Shown here: positions 23,530 through 33,806 of the stretch, piece after piece
Layout: each line of letters begins with the position of its first letter
How positions within the stretch are numbered: the stretch's first letter is position 1
Source: Alectoria sarmentosa
Lineage: Eukaryota > Ascomycota > Lecanoromycetes > Lecanorales > Parmeliaceae
Direction of reading: 5' to 3'
NCBI GenBank assembly: GCA_009733775.1
Contig: WOGZ01000002.1
Location: forward strand, 1-64,000
Length of the DNA stretch: 64,000 bases
The notes under the pieces: model-generated
What the model saw: only the letters and a program-made list of their open reading frames with translations
What the model was told of the DNA's origin: nothing
Database searches by the model: none
Position numbers and translations under genes: made by a program

Positions 23530-24374
23530 GCATAGGCAGAACACGCGGGCCCTGGGGCATCACAGGTACGGCTCCACGAGCTCATTACCAGTGCAATTGG
23601 GTACGATGCACTCTACTAACCATATGTAGGCCGGCTATATGTGAGGGACGAGCTGTTGACGACAGAAATGGTTGTGAGAGCTCTGAGTAGCATTGCTGGA
23701 GATAACAGGCTCTGTAATCTTCAGTGATGAAATAGCGCCTGCCAGAATATCACACGGTGCAAATACATGGTGACAGCTCTTTTAACCTTCCTAAAGTTGA
23801 TGGTCCGTATGCCCGTTGCCCCTTGTACAGGCGAATGGCCTCCAATATGGCAGTTTTCTCATCCCTCGAACTTATATCTTGGGGCAATCTCTGAAGATAT
23901 CTACGTGAAAAATGGCATTCCACCGTCGAGACATGGATTGGAGCGCTTCTTGATTTTCATTGGCGAGTGATTTAATGGATGTATAGTCCCTGCCAAGCTA
24001 ACAGACTGTTAAAGTAGCCCGTCTGCAGCCCGAGAGCCCCACTTTCATTTCCCCACCCTTTCTCCGCATATGTATCGCCCTACGCGAATCCTTTTAGTAC
24101 TCAACTCGAGTCAACTTAGAGTATTTTACCGTATGGGAAAGTCGTGCTCCGTCCTGATGCATGACGAGAAGTGACGATGACTACCTTGATGATCGATGAC
24201 GCACTGTGATGGACCCCGCAAGTCACCGAAGCCCCAAAGCCCTCAAAGTCACACAGGAATTTAATAAGACCCCAACTCCGACCCTCGTGCGGTGGAGTAT
24301 AAGACAATGGAGTACCCCTCAGCAGCTCATCCAGAGCATTCCGTCGAGCTTCCTCATGTCAGTTATATCACGCC
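23530..24374. other. intergenic, upstream of glutaminase gene
   Basis: About 0.85 kb expected to hold the glutaminase promoter. A TATA-like GGAGTATAAGACAATGGAG lies about 80 bp before its start codon (around 24294). No other feature was recognised. Confidence 0.45.
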
Positions 24375-27300
24375 ATGCGTGCCGCTACTCGTCTTGCCGC
24401 TTTGGCCCTCTCGACCAGCCTCGCCTTTAGTCAACTTGACGTAACAACCAAGGACTCCAACGGGTGATCGAAGTTCGAATTAAACTGTACGTACAGCACT
24501 GATGAGACGCTAGAAACACTCTTCCAGCCTATTCTCCGGCACGCCCTCCAGCTATCCCATTGGCGGTCCGTTCTCCATATACCAGCGCATGGAGTTCTAC
24601 TTCGAATAATGGCACATTGAATACCAATGGTGTAATATTCTGGTACGTGAATTAATTAAAGGCATTTGGAATGCCATACAGAGACTGACAACGATAGGCC
24701 AGGTACTCCTCTCGGTTGGGAAGGGGCAAGTACCTGGCGGACGTTGATTTTTGAGAGCAAGAGCTTATTGTCTCATAGATTGTAACCATCGATGGGACTT
24801 CCTACGAATACCTTGGGACTGGCTCGTCGACTCTTCCTACAGTGCCAAATTTGAAGCCTGCTGTCCCCTTGACCGTCAGCTATGACTCGCAATACTCGAA
24901 CTTCACATTCAGCGCTGGTCCCATGGAAGTCACGGCCAGTTTCTTATCATCCGTTTTGCCCAAAGACCTCTGCCGAACAAGTATTCCACTCAGCTACTTG
25001 ACAACTTCTCGTACGTACATTCTAATTAATCCTTTCCTTTTGGTATTAAGATTGAGTAACAAGATATCTTTCGGGAGCAATTTAACCTTTCCAACTCATG
25101 AGGCCTCTCTTGCAACTCGATCGTCTTGTTGAAGTAGTAACACTGACCCCGAAATGTGCGTAGTAAGATCTACCGACAACACCAGTCACAACGTGCAATT
25201 CTACAGTGATGTGAATGCAGCCTGGGTGGCCTACGAGAGCAATGTTACTACGCAGTGGACTTTCTATGAGGGGTCTACTCCGGCGAATGGAAGTATCAAT
25301 GCCACGAATTCGTCTTCAATATACAGTTGGTACGTATCACCGACTGGAAGCTCTTCACCCCTACGCAAATTCGGAGTCAGCGTCGCTCTTTTTAGGCAAA
25401 AACTCCGAAAAATGAGACAAAGTTAGAGAGCATGAAGATCCTCTGGCTGCCTAAAACAAGGCATCAAACCCAATTCACAGTACAGCTCTAGAGAGTGAAG
25501 GAGCTTACTGCTGCCGTAGGGGGGTGGGTGATCCACACTGACTTGCTCCAGGTTTGTCTATTTAGATAATGCGTACGAATTTGCTGAGGAGTATGACAAG
25601 CCTCTATGTGTGTACGCCTCCATTTCAAAGCCTGCAGATTCCTAATTACAAAATTAGGGGGCAACTTAACGTACTCTACGTCGTCCAACTTCTCAGGCTC
25701 AACCAACTTTAGCTACCAGAGTGGATATTCGAGCAATCTCCAGTACCAATATGTCATGCAGCATTCGTTAAAAGACTTTGTGGATCCCGGCTATCGACCA
25801 TTTGGCACACGAGATCCGGCTTTTGCCTTCGCGCATGAATTTGGAACCGTTTCTTCGGCTTCTGTGATGTACACAATTGGGGGTGTCCAACAACCTTCGA
25901 TCCGATATCTCACATCCCAAGGTGTCGAGTCATTACAACCGTGGTGGACTCAATGCTACGGAGACGTCTTCCAAATGATCGATTTCCACTTCAGTGATCT
26001 CGCTGCAACACAGCAGCTAGCATCTCAGTTCGAGGCTCAGCTTAAAGCTGACGTGGATTCGTATTATAGTGCGAACATGGCTATGGTATACAGTAGTAGC
26101 CCGGGCAATCCGCTTCCATTCTACTCCAATGGATCTCAAATCTACACCAATGGTACCGATCAGAATGGAGGCCAGTACATCTTTGACCCAAACAACATGT
26201 ACGGCTTTTTGAATCCAAACAATTTTAGTGGAATTCCCATACCCGATGTTGAAGAAGCGCAGGCATACTACTCCATCGTTGCGCTGTCGACTCGTCAAAT
26301 CATGGGAGCCTACGTTCTGACCGTACCCCCTTCAGGTGGTTGCTCAAACACGGGCGTGAATCTGTCAGAGCCATTGTTGTTCCAGAAAGAGATCTCTTCT
26401 GATGGCAATGTCAATACCGTAGATGTTCTTTATCCGGCCATGCCATTCTTCCTGTATGCAAATCCAGAACTACTCAGGTACACACTGGAGCCTCTTTTCC
26501 AGAACCAGGAGGGTGGATCTTATCCCAATGGATACAGCATGCATGACTTGGGGACCAACTTCCCCAACGCGACTGGACATGTTGAGGGCAATGACGAATA
26601 TATGCCTGTCGAAGAAAGCGGAAACATGATCCTCGTAAGGCACTTTCCGGGTTTATCTCTCCCTGTTTAAGACTGCTTCTTGAGTCGCGAGACATGTTGC
26701 AGGAGCAGACCAAACATTTTCCATCCCATTTACCCCTCAGACGCGTCTTAATACTGAAATCTTTATCTTCCAACGGGGATTCTGACTCCGAAATGTACTA
26801 GATGACCTATGCCTACTCCAAATTCTCGGGAAACGCAGCCTTTGTCCAGCAGCATTATGCAAAGCTCCAACAATTTGCTTCATACTTGATAGAATACTCG
26901 CTGCTTCCGGGCCTTCAGGTCAGCACTGACGACTTCGCCGGCGCGCTAGTCAATCAAACGAACCTAGCAATCAAAGGTATCGTTGGCATTAAGGCAATGT
27001 CATTCATCTCGAGCATCGCAAATGACTCCTTCGGCTCCCAAAACTATAGCAAAACGGCGACAAATTTTTACAGCCAATGGGAAGGTTTCGCTGTCGATCC
27101 ATCAGAGAAGCACACCATGCTCGCCTACCAATGGCGTTCAACCTACAGTCTTCTCTATAATACCTATCCAGACGTGCTTCTTGACTTGAATCTCATTCCC
27201 AGCTCACTCTACGATATGCAGTCAACCTATTACCCCACCGTCAGCCAAGTCTTCGGAGTCCCTCTCGACAGCCGCCACAGCTACACCAAGAGCGACGAAT

Positions 27301-27554
27301 CCATGTGGACAGCTGCAACTTGCACGCCTGAAACGAGAAGATTGTTCGTTAACGCTCTGGGCTATTGGCTCAATGAAACCACCACGCAATACGCCTTCAC
27401 GGATTTATATGATACAACTGATATGGGCGCGTATCCTGTGAGTCCGACTCCGGTAACGTTCATCGCGAGACCCGTTGCTGGTGGGCATTTCTCGTTGTTG
27501 GCGTTGGAGAGGAAAGGGCAGCTTGGCAGGCTTGGGGACGGGAGTTTGAGCTAG
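24375..27554 (+). CDS. gtaA: secreted glutaminase A (GtaA family)
   Basis: An 809-aa secreted enzyme expected to hydrolyse L-glutamine to glutamate and ammonia. Exons are 24375-24463, 24514-24642, 24698-24725, 24779-25010, 25164-25329, 25552-25607, 25658-26634 and 26802-27554; every junction restores the frame. A signal peptide spans about residues 1-20 (ALALSTSLAFS). The mature start YSPARPPAIPLAVRSPY is a family signature. Later blocks are ISSDGNVNTVDVLYPA, YSMHDLGTNFPNATGH, STDDFAGALVNQTNLA, GVPLDSRHSYTKSD and FTDLYDTTDMGAYP. Many Asn-X-Ser/Thr sites fit secretion. Intron 3 uses a GC donor. Introns 4, 5 and 7 relate to the introner-like family. It could act on other amides, since the family is defined by few characterised members. 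Confidence 0.88.
24726..24778 (+). other. GC-AG intron
   Basis: A 53-nt intron of the glutaminase gene with donor GCAAGTACC instead of GT. It joins GWEG to IVTIDGTSYEY in phase 0, the expected family sequence. No GT near the exon edge keeps the frame. Confidence 0.65.
25011..25163 (+). repeat. introner-like intron copy E (forward)
   Basis: A 153-nt intron beginning GTACGTACATTC. It contains TTTCGGGAGCAATTTAACC and ends CTGACCCCGAAATGTGCG then TAG, close to the 3' ends of copies D and H. Confidence 0.7.
25330..25551 (-). repeat. antisense introner-like element inside a plus-strand intron (copy F)
   Basis: This 222-nt intron of the glutaminase gene carries the element in reverse. On the minus strand the 3' block GACGCTGACTCCGAATTTGC ends at 25361, 31 nt inside the plus-strand donor. 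Moving upstream on that strand, a CTCTCTAACTTTGTCTC block and CAGTAAGCTCC parallel the corresponding parts of copy D. The plus-strand intron is still spliced by GTACGTATC and a terminal CTCCAG. Confidence 0.65.
26635..26801 (+). repeat. introner-like intron copy G (forward)
   Basis: A 167-nt intron beginning GTAAGGCACTTTCCGGG. It contains TTGAGTCGCGAGACATGTTG then CAGGAGCA, and ends TTCTGACTCCGAAATGTAC before TAG. Confidence 0.75.
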
Positions 27555-28901
27555 AGAGAACTCCACGACGTTACCTTGATGGAAACCCGAACAGTATCAC
27601 CTAGATGGAGTGTTATCTTGACTATGCAAAGGAATAGTAAGGGCTCATCTGAAGTTAGCAAGATTGATAAGAATCCTGACTGTTCACTGGACTTGATTTT
27701 ACCATGCGGATGTCCAATCGGATGCATACCGGAGTGTATCATCATGACACATTCTTCAGCGCACACTGTTTGAGACACTCCACGGAGGGCTTTGACTAGC
27801 AGTGTGTAGGTCGATAGTTCTACTCACTTTCGAGGTACCTGATATAGGATCCGGGCCGCATGATTGTAGCTTGGATCGCCTCGGATTTGGACCTCATCCC
27901 TATCTGTCTCATTCTTCTCTGCGATGCTGTTTGGGGCAGATAATTGAATTCTAGACCTAAATTCCAACATGATCCTAGGCACGCAGGCGAGGTGCCAGGA
28001 ACAATTACAGTCGGAACGGTAAAAATCCTCCAAATCCCCATCAGATAAGCAGCGATGTGTACCATTTTCGTTATGCAACGCTCCTGAAAATAGTTTGATC
28101 AAAAACAACAGATTGTTCCGGGATCCCGCCCACAATCGACAGGGAATAAGAAGGACAAGCGACTCGTATTGTCACTATTGCTAACGATCTGCCTCCTATC
28201 CTTTCAACTTTGCACATTCTTGTGCGCATTAACCAAAAGAAGGTGACTGATCACTTGAAGCTTCCGCCTCGGTAGGACATTTCCGTCTGCCAATCTCCCC
28301 TCTGCATGACCTGTGCTACATTCTCATACCAACCCGACGTATCATCGTGAGTGATTACCATTTGTTAGAGTAGCAGATCAAACCAACTACTTCCGGCTCG
28401 GCCTTGAATGGCTCTGCTGCTTCTGAGAAAGCCAATGCAGAGCTTTGGGTCCTCTGACTGCAACACATTACTTTGGTCCAACCCGAGAGAGCAAGGCCCT
28501 GGAAATGCCTGCTTTGCCCTATCTTTTATCCATATCTGCCGTGATCTGCTCTTTGGCTTCCAAAGTTTTGTTAAGTACCGCATTCACAGTCAGCCTCGTG
28601 TTACCGGAGCATGTTGTATCACCACGTGTTGCACTTCCGATTGCTATTCCCGAGTCTCTAAGGACGCGTACACCACTGAGGCTGTGGTTGGTCGAAGACG
28701 AGGTGGATATGGATTAGCGATTTGGAAATGGGCCAGCACTTCTTGATGGAGTACAATAAAGATATGCTGGACGCAGAAGTCAGGCATCATTCTATCATAC
28801 CCATCAGCTTCGAATCCCTTATCTCAAACAAGTCACACAGAAATCCTAGCTCATGCAAGCTAGTTCAAATCAACCATACCATATAGAACCATGCGTTCAC
28901 A
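27555..28901. other. gene-poor region
   Basis: About 1.3 kb without a supported gene. Short frames (28408-28746, 28445-28717 and minus 27824-28135) have no family resemblance and erratic composition. Decayed sequence is possible. Confidence 0.4.
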
Positions 28902-29358
28902 ATGCTCCAAACCATCGTCATTCCCCTCGCCTTTGCGATTGTAACATTCGCTGCTGTCATGCCCATCGGCTACTGCCCTCGACCAGCAATCATCTATACC
29001 ACCAGCGGTCCTCCTGTCCTTGACACTTCCGTCACCTCGTGCAACTCGACCATGACCGCGATGTGCGGTCTTGGAGTCCGCGCTTCTACCATCGCCGAAT
29101 ACAACGTCACTATAGGTGGTGGATCCACGCTTGATCTGTAAGCCCACAACCAGAGGGCGATGTGTGAGCGGACCAGCACTTACCATAGATAGGCCTGAAA
29201 TCGGCTCAATGGGTTTCATCTCTTCAGCCAATTACTCTCATACAAGGACAAAGGGGACCAGTGACGGGCACGTCTTTCTTTCTTATCCCATCCATCTCAA
29301 TTGGAGAATTCTGGCTCACAATTTTCAGTGCGAATTATCCTGTCCTGAGAGAAGCTAA
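28902..29358 (+). CDS. possible small secreted protein
   Basis: A low-confidence two-exon model: 28902-29137 and 29193-29358, with a 55-nt intron with a good GTAAGC donor and ATAG acceptor, giving 133 aa. The first residues MLQTIVIPLAFAIVTFAAVM look like a signal peptide. Several Cys (including GYCPRP, VTSCNST, MTAMCG, FQCEL and LSCPE) and N-glycosylation sites follow. Without splicing the product would be 79 aa. I recognise no family. It lies in a gene-poor stretch next to an inverted repeat and a telomere-like tract, a setting in which fungi often keep effector-like genes. It may equally be a chance frame. Confidence 0.35.
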
Positions 29359-29398
29359 ACCTATGGCATGACCTCCGTTACCCCGTTGCAAAGCATCC

Positions 29399-29564
29399 CG
29401 GTGTAGACACTGAACATAGCGTCAATTAAGGATGACTTTTTACCTACATAGCTCCTGAAACATGCTGACCCTGGAACTAGGGTGGTACTAATTGCCACTC
29501 CACCACAAGAGCTATGCAGGCAAAAAAACATCCCTAACTGACGCTATGTTCAGTGCCTACACCG
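29399..29564. mobile_element. MITE-like foldback element
   Basis: Two 56-bp inverted arms, 29399-29454 and 29509-29564, match at 49 of 56 positions around a 54-bp centre. The outer end reads CGGTGTAG and each arm contains CACTGAACATAGCGTCA. Five of the seven differences have A on the left arm opposite G on the right-arm complement. There is no coding capacity. I could not find a clear target-site duplication, so it may be a MITE or a plain foldback. Confidence 0.6.
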
Positions 29565-30597
29565 TGCAACTAGCATAGCTGTGGTGGCGGTGGGTGGCCG
29601 GCTTGCGAGCCTTGTAGTGACGATGCTTATGCCATTAGAGTTCCAGCGCAAACGGCTGAGATCAGCAGGGCGGCTTGCATTGCTAAATGATTCGGTAAAT
29701 CAGAATACCAGCCCAAATTGGTGAAGTGTCCGTAATGGTGAGTATGAAGGGGCCCAAGGTCGGCAAAGCATTTACTTTATTGAGCGTGGTGTTGCTAGGC
29801 ACCAGTAATCGTATTTGAAACCTGAATCTCTCTGTGGTCTTGTCCATTTCCTGGGTTGAAGACTACCACAAGCGGAATTCTTGGGAGAGGCCAATATCTA
29901 CCCCAATTACAAGTCTGATAGCCCGACATTAAATCCGAGCGACGAGCGCATATGACGATCTGGGTCAATCGATGTGGCCGGATTTCGATGCCCATTCGCA
30001 GGAAGCTTCAAGCCACAACTCTGAGCCGTCTTCTCGGCCCCAAGATGAAAACTTCCAGGACTGCATATTGAGGTGGGGCTGGAACTGCATGCATGAGGTC
30101 TCACACGCCCTGCTTAAAGATAGAAAAGTAGAACCAACATCTTTGATGCAGCCTTTGGGGGGGGGCCAGGATACCCATTCGTTAATTTAATAAGTGTTTG
30201 ACCGGGCGACGGCCAGTAAGGTGGAAGCTTAGGGTTAGGGTTAGTTCCACCATCGACCAATGGTATCAAGCCGCAAGTATCTGCTACTATTGTAGGTAGA
30301 AAGGTCTCGGACAGGGAGGGTCGCTTTGCACATGAATCGTCCTATCCTGGCACCTCCAATGTTCTGGACGTATTTGCAGTTGTAGCTGCCATTTTCATTT
30401 TTGAGATTGTTGCGAGTAGCCGCCTAAGCTTGATTGGTGAACGCGTCAATATCCGGATGTCCCTAACTACTACAACTTTGACCGTCACCGGAGGTTATTG
30501 ACCTTACCGAACCTTTACATCTCTCCATGCACAGCTGGTAAGACACTGATGTCGTGGGAGAAAGATGAATGGTCAATTGCGCTCCTAATGCGCGGCC
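29565..30597. other. gene-poor region before the TBC gene
   Basis: Apart from the telomere-like tract at 30220-30251 and a poly-G run near 30160, I see no gene, RNA or repeat here. Frames at 29795-30190 are not convincing. Confidence 0.4.
30220..30251 (+). repeat. interstitial telomere-like repeat inside a hairpin
   Basis: A TTAGGG tract of just under three units (CTTAGGGTTAGGGTTAG) is flanked by perfect 7-bp inverted repeats, GGTGGAA at 30220-30226 and TTCCACC at 30245-30251. TTAGGG is the usual telomere unit of filamentous ascomycetes. A run of nine G lies about 50 bp to the left. Confidence 0.75.
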
Positions 30598-33000
30598 ATG
30601 AAGCACGTGCCTCCCTCCGCAAGGCCGCCCAGCCGAGAAAGTCTGAAAGCCATCTCATACAATGATACTGTTGCTGCTAAACCTCCCATCCCCATCACAG
30701 TCGCTACACCTCCCTCAAGATCATCTACCAGGGGAGTCAATAGCCTCAGACGGCCTAAGGCCTCTAATCAGCGCCTTTCACCTCGCACGGCTCGGTCGAA
30801 CGTACAGGATGATGCCAGGAGAGACTCAGGTCTGGCGCCCTCGAGTTCTACGACAAGAGATAGTAGAACGACATTGGGGACAGATGTCGAATCGACGACC
30901 AGCATCAAACATTCGCCAAGCATTCCAAGCTTCTTGGCGAATGATGTGGCCCCTTTCCCCAAATCGAACACTACGGGAGGTGAGGAATCAAGATCAAAGG
31001 AGCACACAGAGCTTCCCGCAATACCCCAGTTACCGTTCATGAGTATACTGACGGAGATACCGTCTGGGAGTTTCGAGGACTTGACGTTACCTGGGCAGTT
31101 GGCATTTTCGAAAAGAGGGAGCATGCTGATAGGGGGCAAGAAGGCGAACAAAGGGCATGGCCGCAATGCCAGTAATGGACGGCTGATTGGCAGTCGGAGG
31201 ACGTTGAGTAAAGATCTAATGTCCCCATCGCCGAGTCTACCTACGAGGGTGCTGTCCGCCAATGACGAAGCGCTCTCCCACAACGTCCGCTCAATGTACG
31301 AGGGTGGAGCGGAAGAGGACTCTAGTCGCGCGGCCGGATTGCATCGCAGGATGGGCAACGGCCCAATCGAAGAGCAGGAATCAAGTATACGACAAGTGTC
31401 GAATCCGTCGTTATGTCCAGCAAATACGCCACAGATCACCATGAACGGTGAAGTTGCCTCTAGAGTACCTTCTCAAGCTGAGACCACCACGAGCAAGAGG
31501 AGTAGTGTTATCGCGCGGGAGGCCACTGAGCTGGCGGGTGGGATTGAGGATTGGGAGGATCTCAATGGCGGAGACGTTGATCGTTACGGCTTTATCGTTC
31601 CACGCAAACCATCTTCGCAGGCCTCATCCCTGAAGTCCTACAAACCGACATCGCCAGAAATCCCTCGTATACAGCGTATGTCTACACTCCTACAAGTTGC
31701 ATCAGACGCTCCAAGAAGACAGCACAGTACGATCAGGGGCAAGAAGACCCCATTGGCGAAAAGCCCTGCGAGCTCTGCGGAAATGCCTTCGTCGTCGACA
31801 ATTGTCCGTCCAAATTCATCACAGAGCTCCTATCGGGCCATAACCGGCAACCGGTCTAGAATACGCTCTGCTGCAAATAGGCTGCCTCACAACAAGGACA
31901 GGAAATGCATTGACGAAGCAGGCGACATGCTCACACTCCCACCTGGGCTGGCAGACATTGCAGAAAATGAGGAGGACAATAGAGTGGCAGACGAACTAAA
32001 GCGACGCGAATGCGAGAGAGAGGATAAATGGAGGAAGATGGCCAAGATTGTCAGAAACAAGAATGGTGGCGGCATGGTCTTCGAATTCGACACCAAGAGT
32101 CCAAAGGTCATCGAAAGGACGTGGAAAGGAATACCAGACCGATGGCGCGCAACGGCATGGCATGCTTTCCTGACTGCCAGTGCCAAAAAGCGGCGAGATA
32201 GCCCAAGCGACGACGAACTCATTGCTGTCTTCAAGAAGCTACTCACTCAGGGTTCTCCAGATGATGTACAAATCGACATCGATGTCCCGCGGACAATCAA
32301 CAGCCACATCATGTTCAGACGCCGTTATCGAGGAGGGCAACGCTTGCTCTTCAGAGTCTTACACTGCCTCTCTATTTACTTCCCAGATACAGGTTACGTA
32401 CAAGGTATGGCCGCCCTGGCAGCTACTCTCCTCTGCTACTTCGACGAGGAAATCACTTTCGTCATGCTCGTGCGCCTCTGGCAGCTTCGAGGTCTGGAGC
32501 GCCTCTACCAGTCCGGCTTCGAAGGCCTAATGCAAGCGCTTGAAGAGTTCGAGAAAGATTGGCTCGGGAAGGGGGAGGTGGCGGCGAAGTTGGTGAGTCT
32601 ACGCTGTCTACGAACCGTGAAAGTGCGGTTTTAGTGACTAAAGGGCTCGCGATAGGACGAGTACAACATCTCCCCCACCGCCTACGGCACTCGCTGGTAC
32701 CTCACCCTCTTCAATTACTCCATCCCATTCCCAGCCCAACTCCGCGTCTGGGACGTCTTCATGCTTCTTGGCGACGCTGATCCCTCCGCCCTTTCCGCCT
32801 CGCCACCATCCTTCAACGGCGGCCTCGATGTCCTCCACGCGGCCTCCGCCGCCCTAATCGACGGCACACGGGAGATACTACTAGACTCCGACTTCGAGAA
32901 CGCGATGAAAGTGCTTACGAGCTGGATACCGGTGAAAGATGAGGAAATGCTGATGCGGGTTGCGAGGGTGGAGTGGAAGACCAAGAGGCGGAAGCCGTGA
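30598..33000 (+). CDS. TBC-domain Rab GTPase-activating protein
   Basis: A 779-aa protein in two exons (30598-32592 and 32656-33000) with a 63-nt intron joining AAKL to DEYNIS. The N-terminal 460 residues are Ser/Pro-rich and probably disordered. The TBC domain spans about 505-770, starting FEFDTKSPKVIERTWKGIPD. Both catalytic fingers are present: IDIDVPRT carries the arginine and DTGYVQGMAAL the glutamine, so GAP activity on a Rab is expected. The C-terminal half of the domain (GTRWYLTLFNYSIPFPAQLR and RVWDVFML) is supplied by exon 2. Architecture resembles yeast Msb3/Gyp-type proteins with long leaders, but the target Rab cannot be told. Confidence 0.9.
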
Positions 33001-33806
33001 GCATGTTGGCAGGCCGCTCTCAATGCAACGACAAGAGGAGGGAAATTCCAAACGTCTTTTGGGTTACTTTTGCTTTGCCAGCCGGTGCTGTAGACGCTTT
33101 GGAACTTGGCTTAGGAAACCTTGTTTGATTGCAGATTAGCATGATACCCCACATATCGCATGTTTTCTTGTGTCGTTTTGGGAAATTCTTCTATTGCTTT
33201 GGGAATCGAGGGCGTACATAGTGGCACGGAAATGGGGAACATCTCTAGCAGGATGAGGAGGAAGGAGGATGAAAAGTCTCGAATGTCTATAGGCTTACAC
33301 TCCTTTATAGTCAATAATGCCTAATTAAACAGCTTGCTTCAAGTTTTGACGTCAGTTTTTGTCATGGCTTTTGATTGGGACGCTTGCACGACTCTGCACC
33401 ATCTGTAAACGTGGCAGAGACGCTGAAACCCTTCAGTCAGTGGGGATAGAGCAAGAGAATGGTTGGATTTGGAGCCGTCAAAGCTCTCATTAGTAAAGCC
33501 TGCCGCTATGCTAACACGGCATCATCCACTATCCCAGGATCATACAACGAAGAAACGTAGCCAATGCCCCAAGAGCCTTCAATCCTCCCCCCATATGCCA
33601 AACCCCCCTTCCCAATCTCAAACTGCCCATGTAAAAAGATAGCCATGCCAGAATTCATGTCAGCGTCATAATCGTGATAGTCATACCCCGATCCATATCC
33701 ATGCTCCATCGTAAGAAATATCGTGAGATATGTGCCTTGCTCTTTTACCCATAATCCATCCCAGCCATGCCCTGAAATTTGAAATCCGGAAAATTGAAGA
33801 CACGTC
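33001..33806. other. intergenic, convergent 3' ends
   Basis: The 3' flanks of the TBC gene and LTE1. A minus-strand frame at 33506-33817 overlaps the LTE1 stop. It is Gly/Tyr/Asp-rich and is most likely 3' untranslated sequence. Confidence 0.4.

Noticed and set aside
28408..28746. 112-aa plus-strand frame with many Cys
   Set aside because: No signal peptide, Trp/Cys/Arg-heavy composition typical of a chance frame, overlapped by two other frames of similar length.
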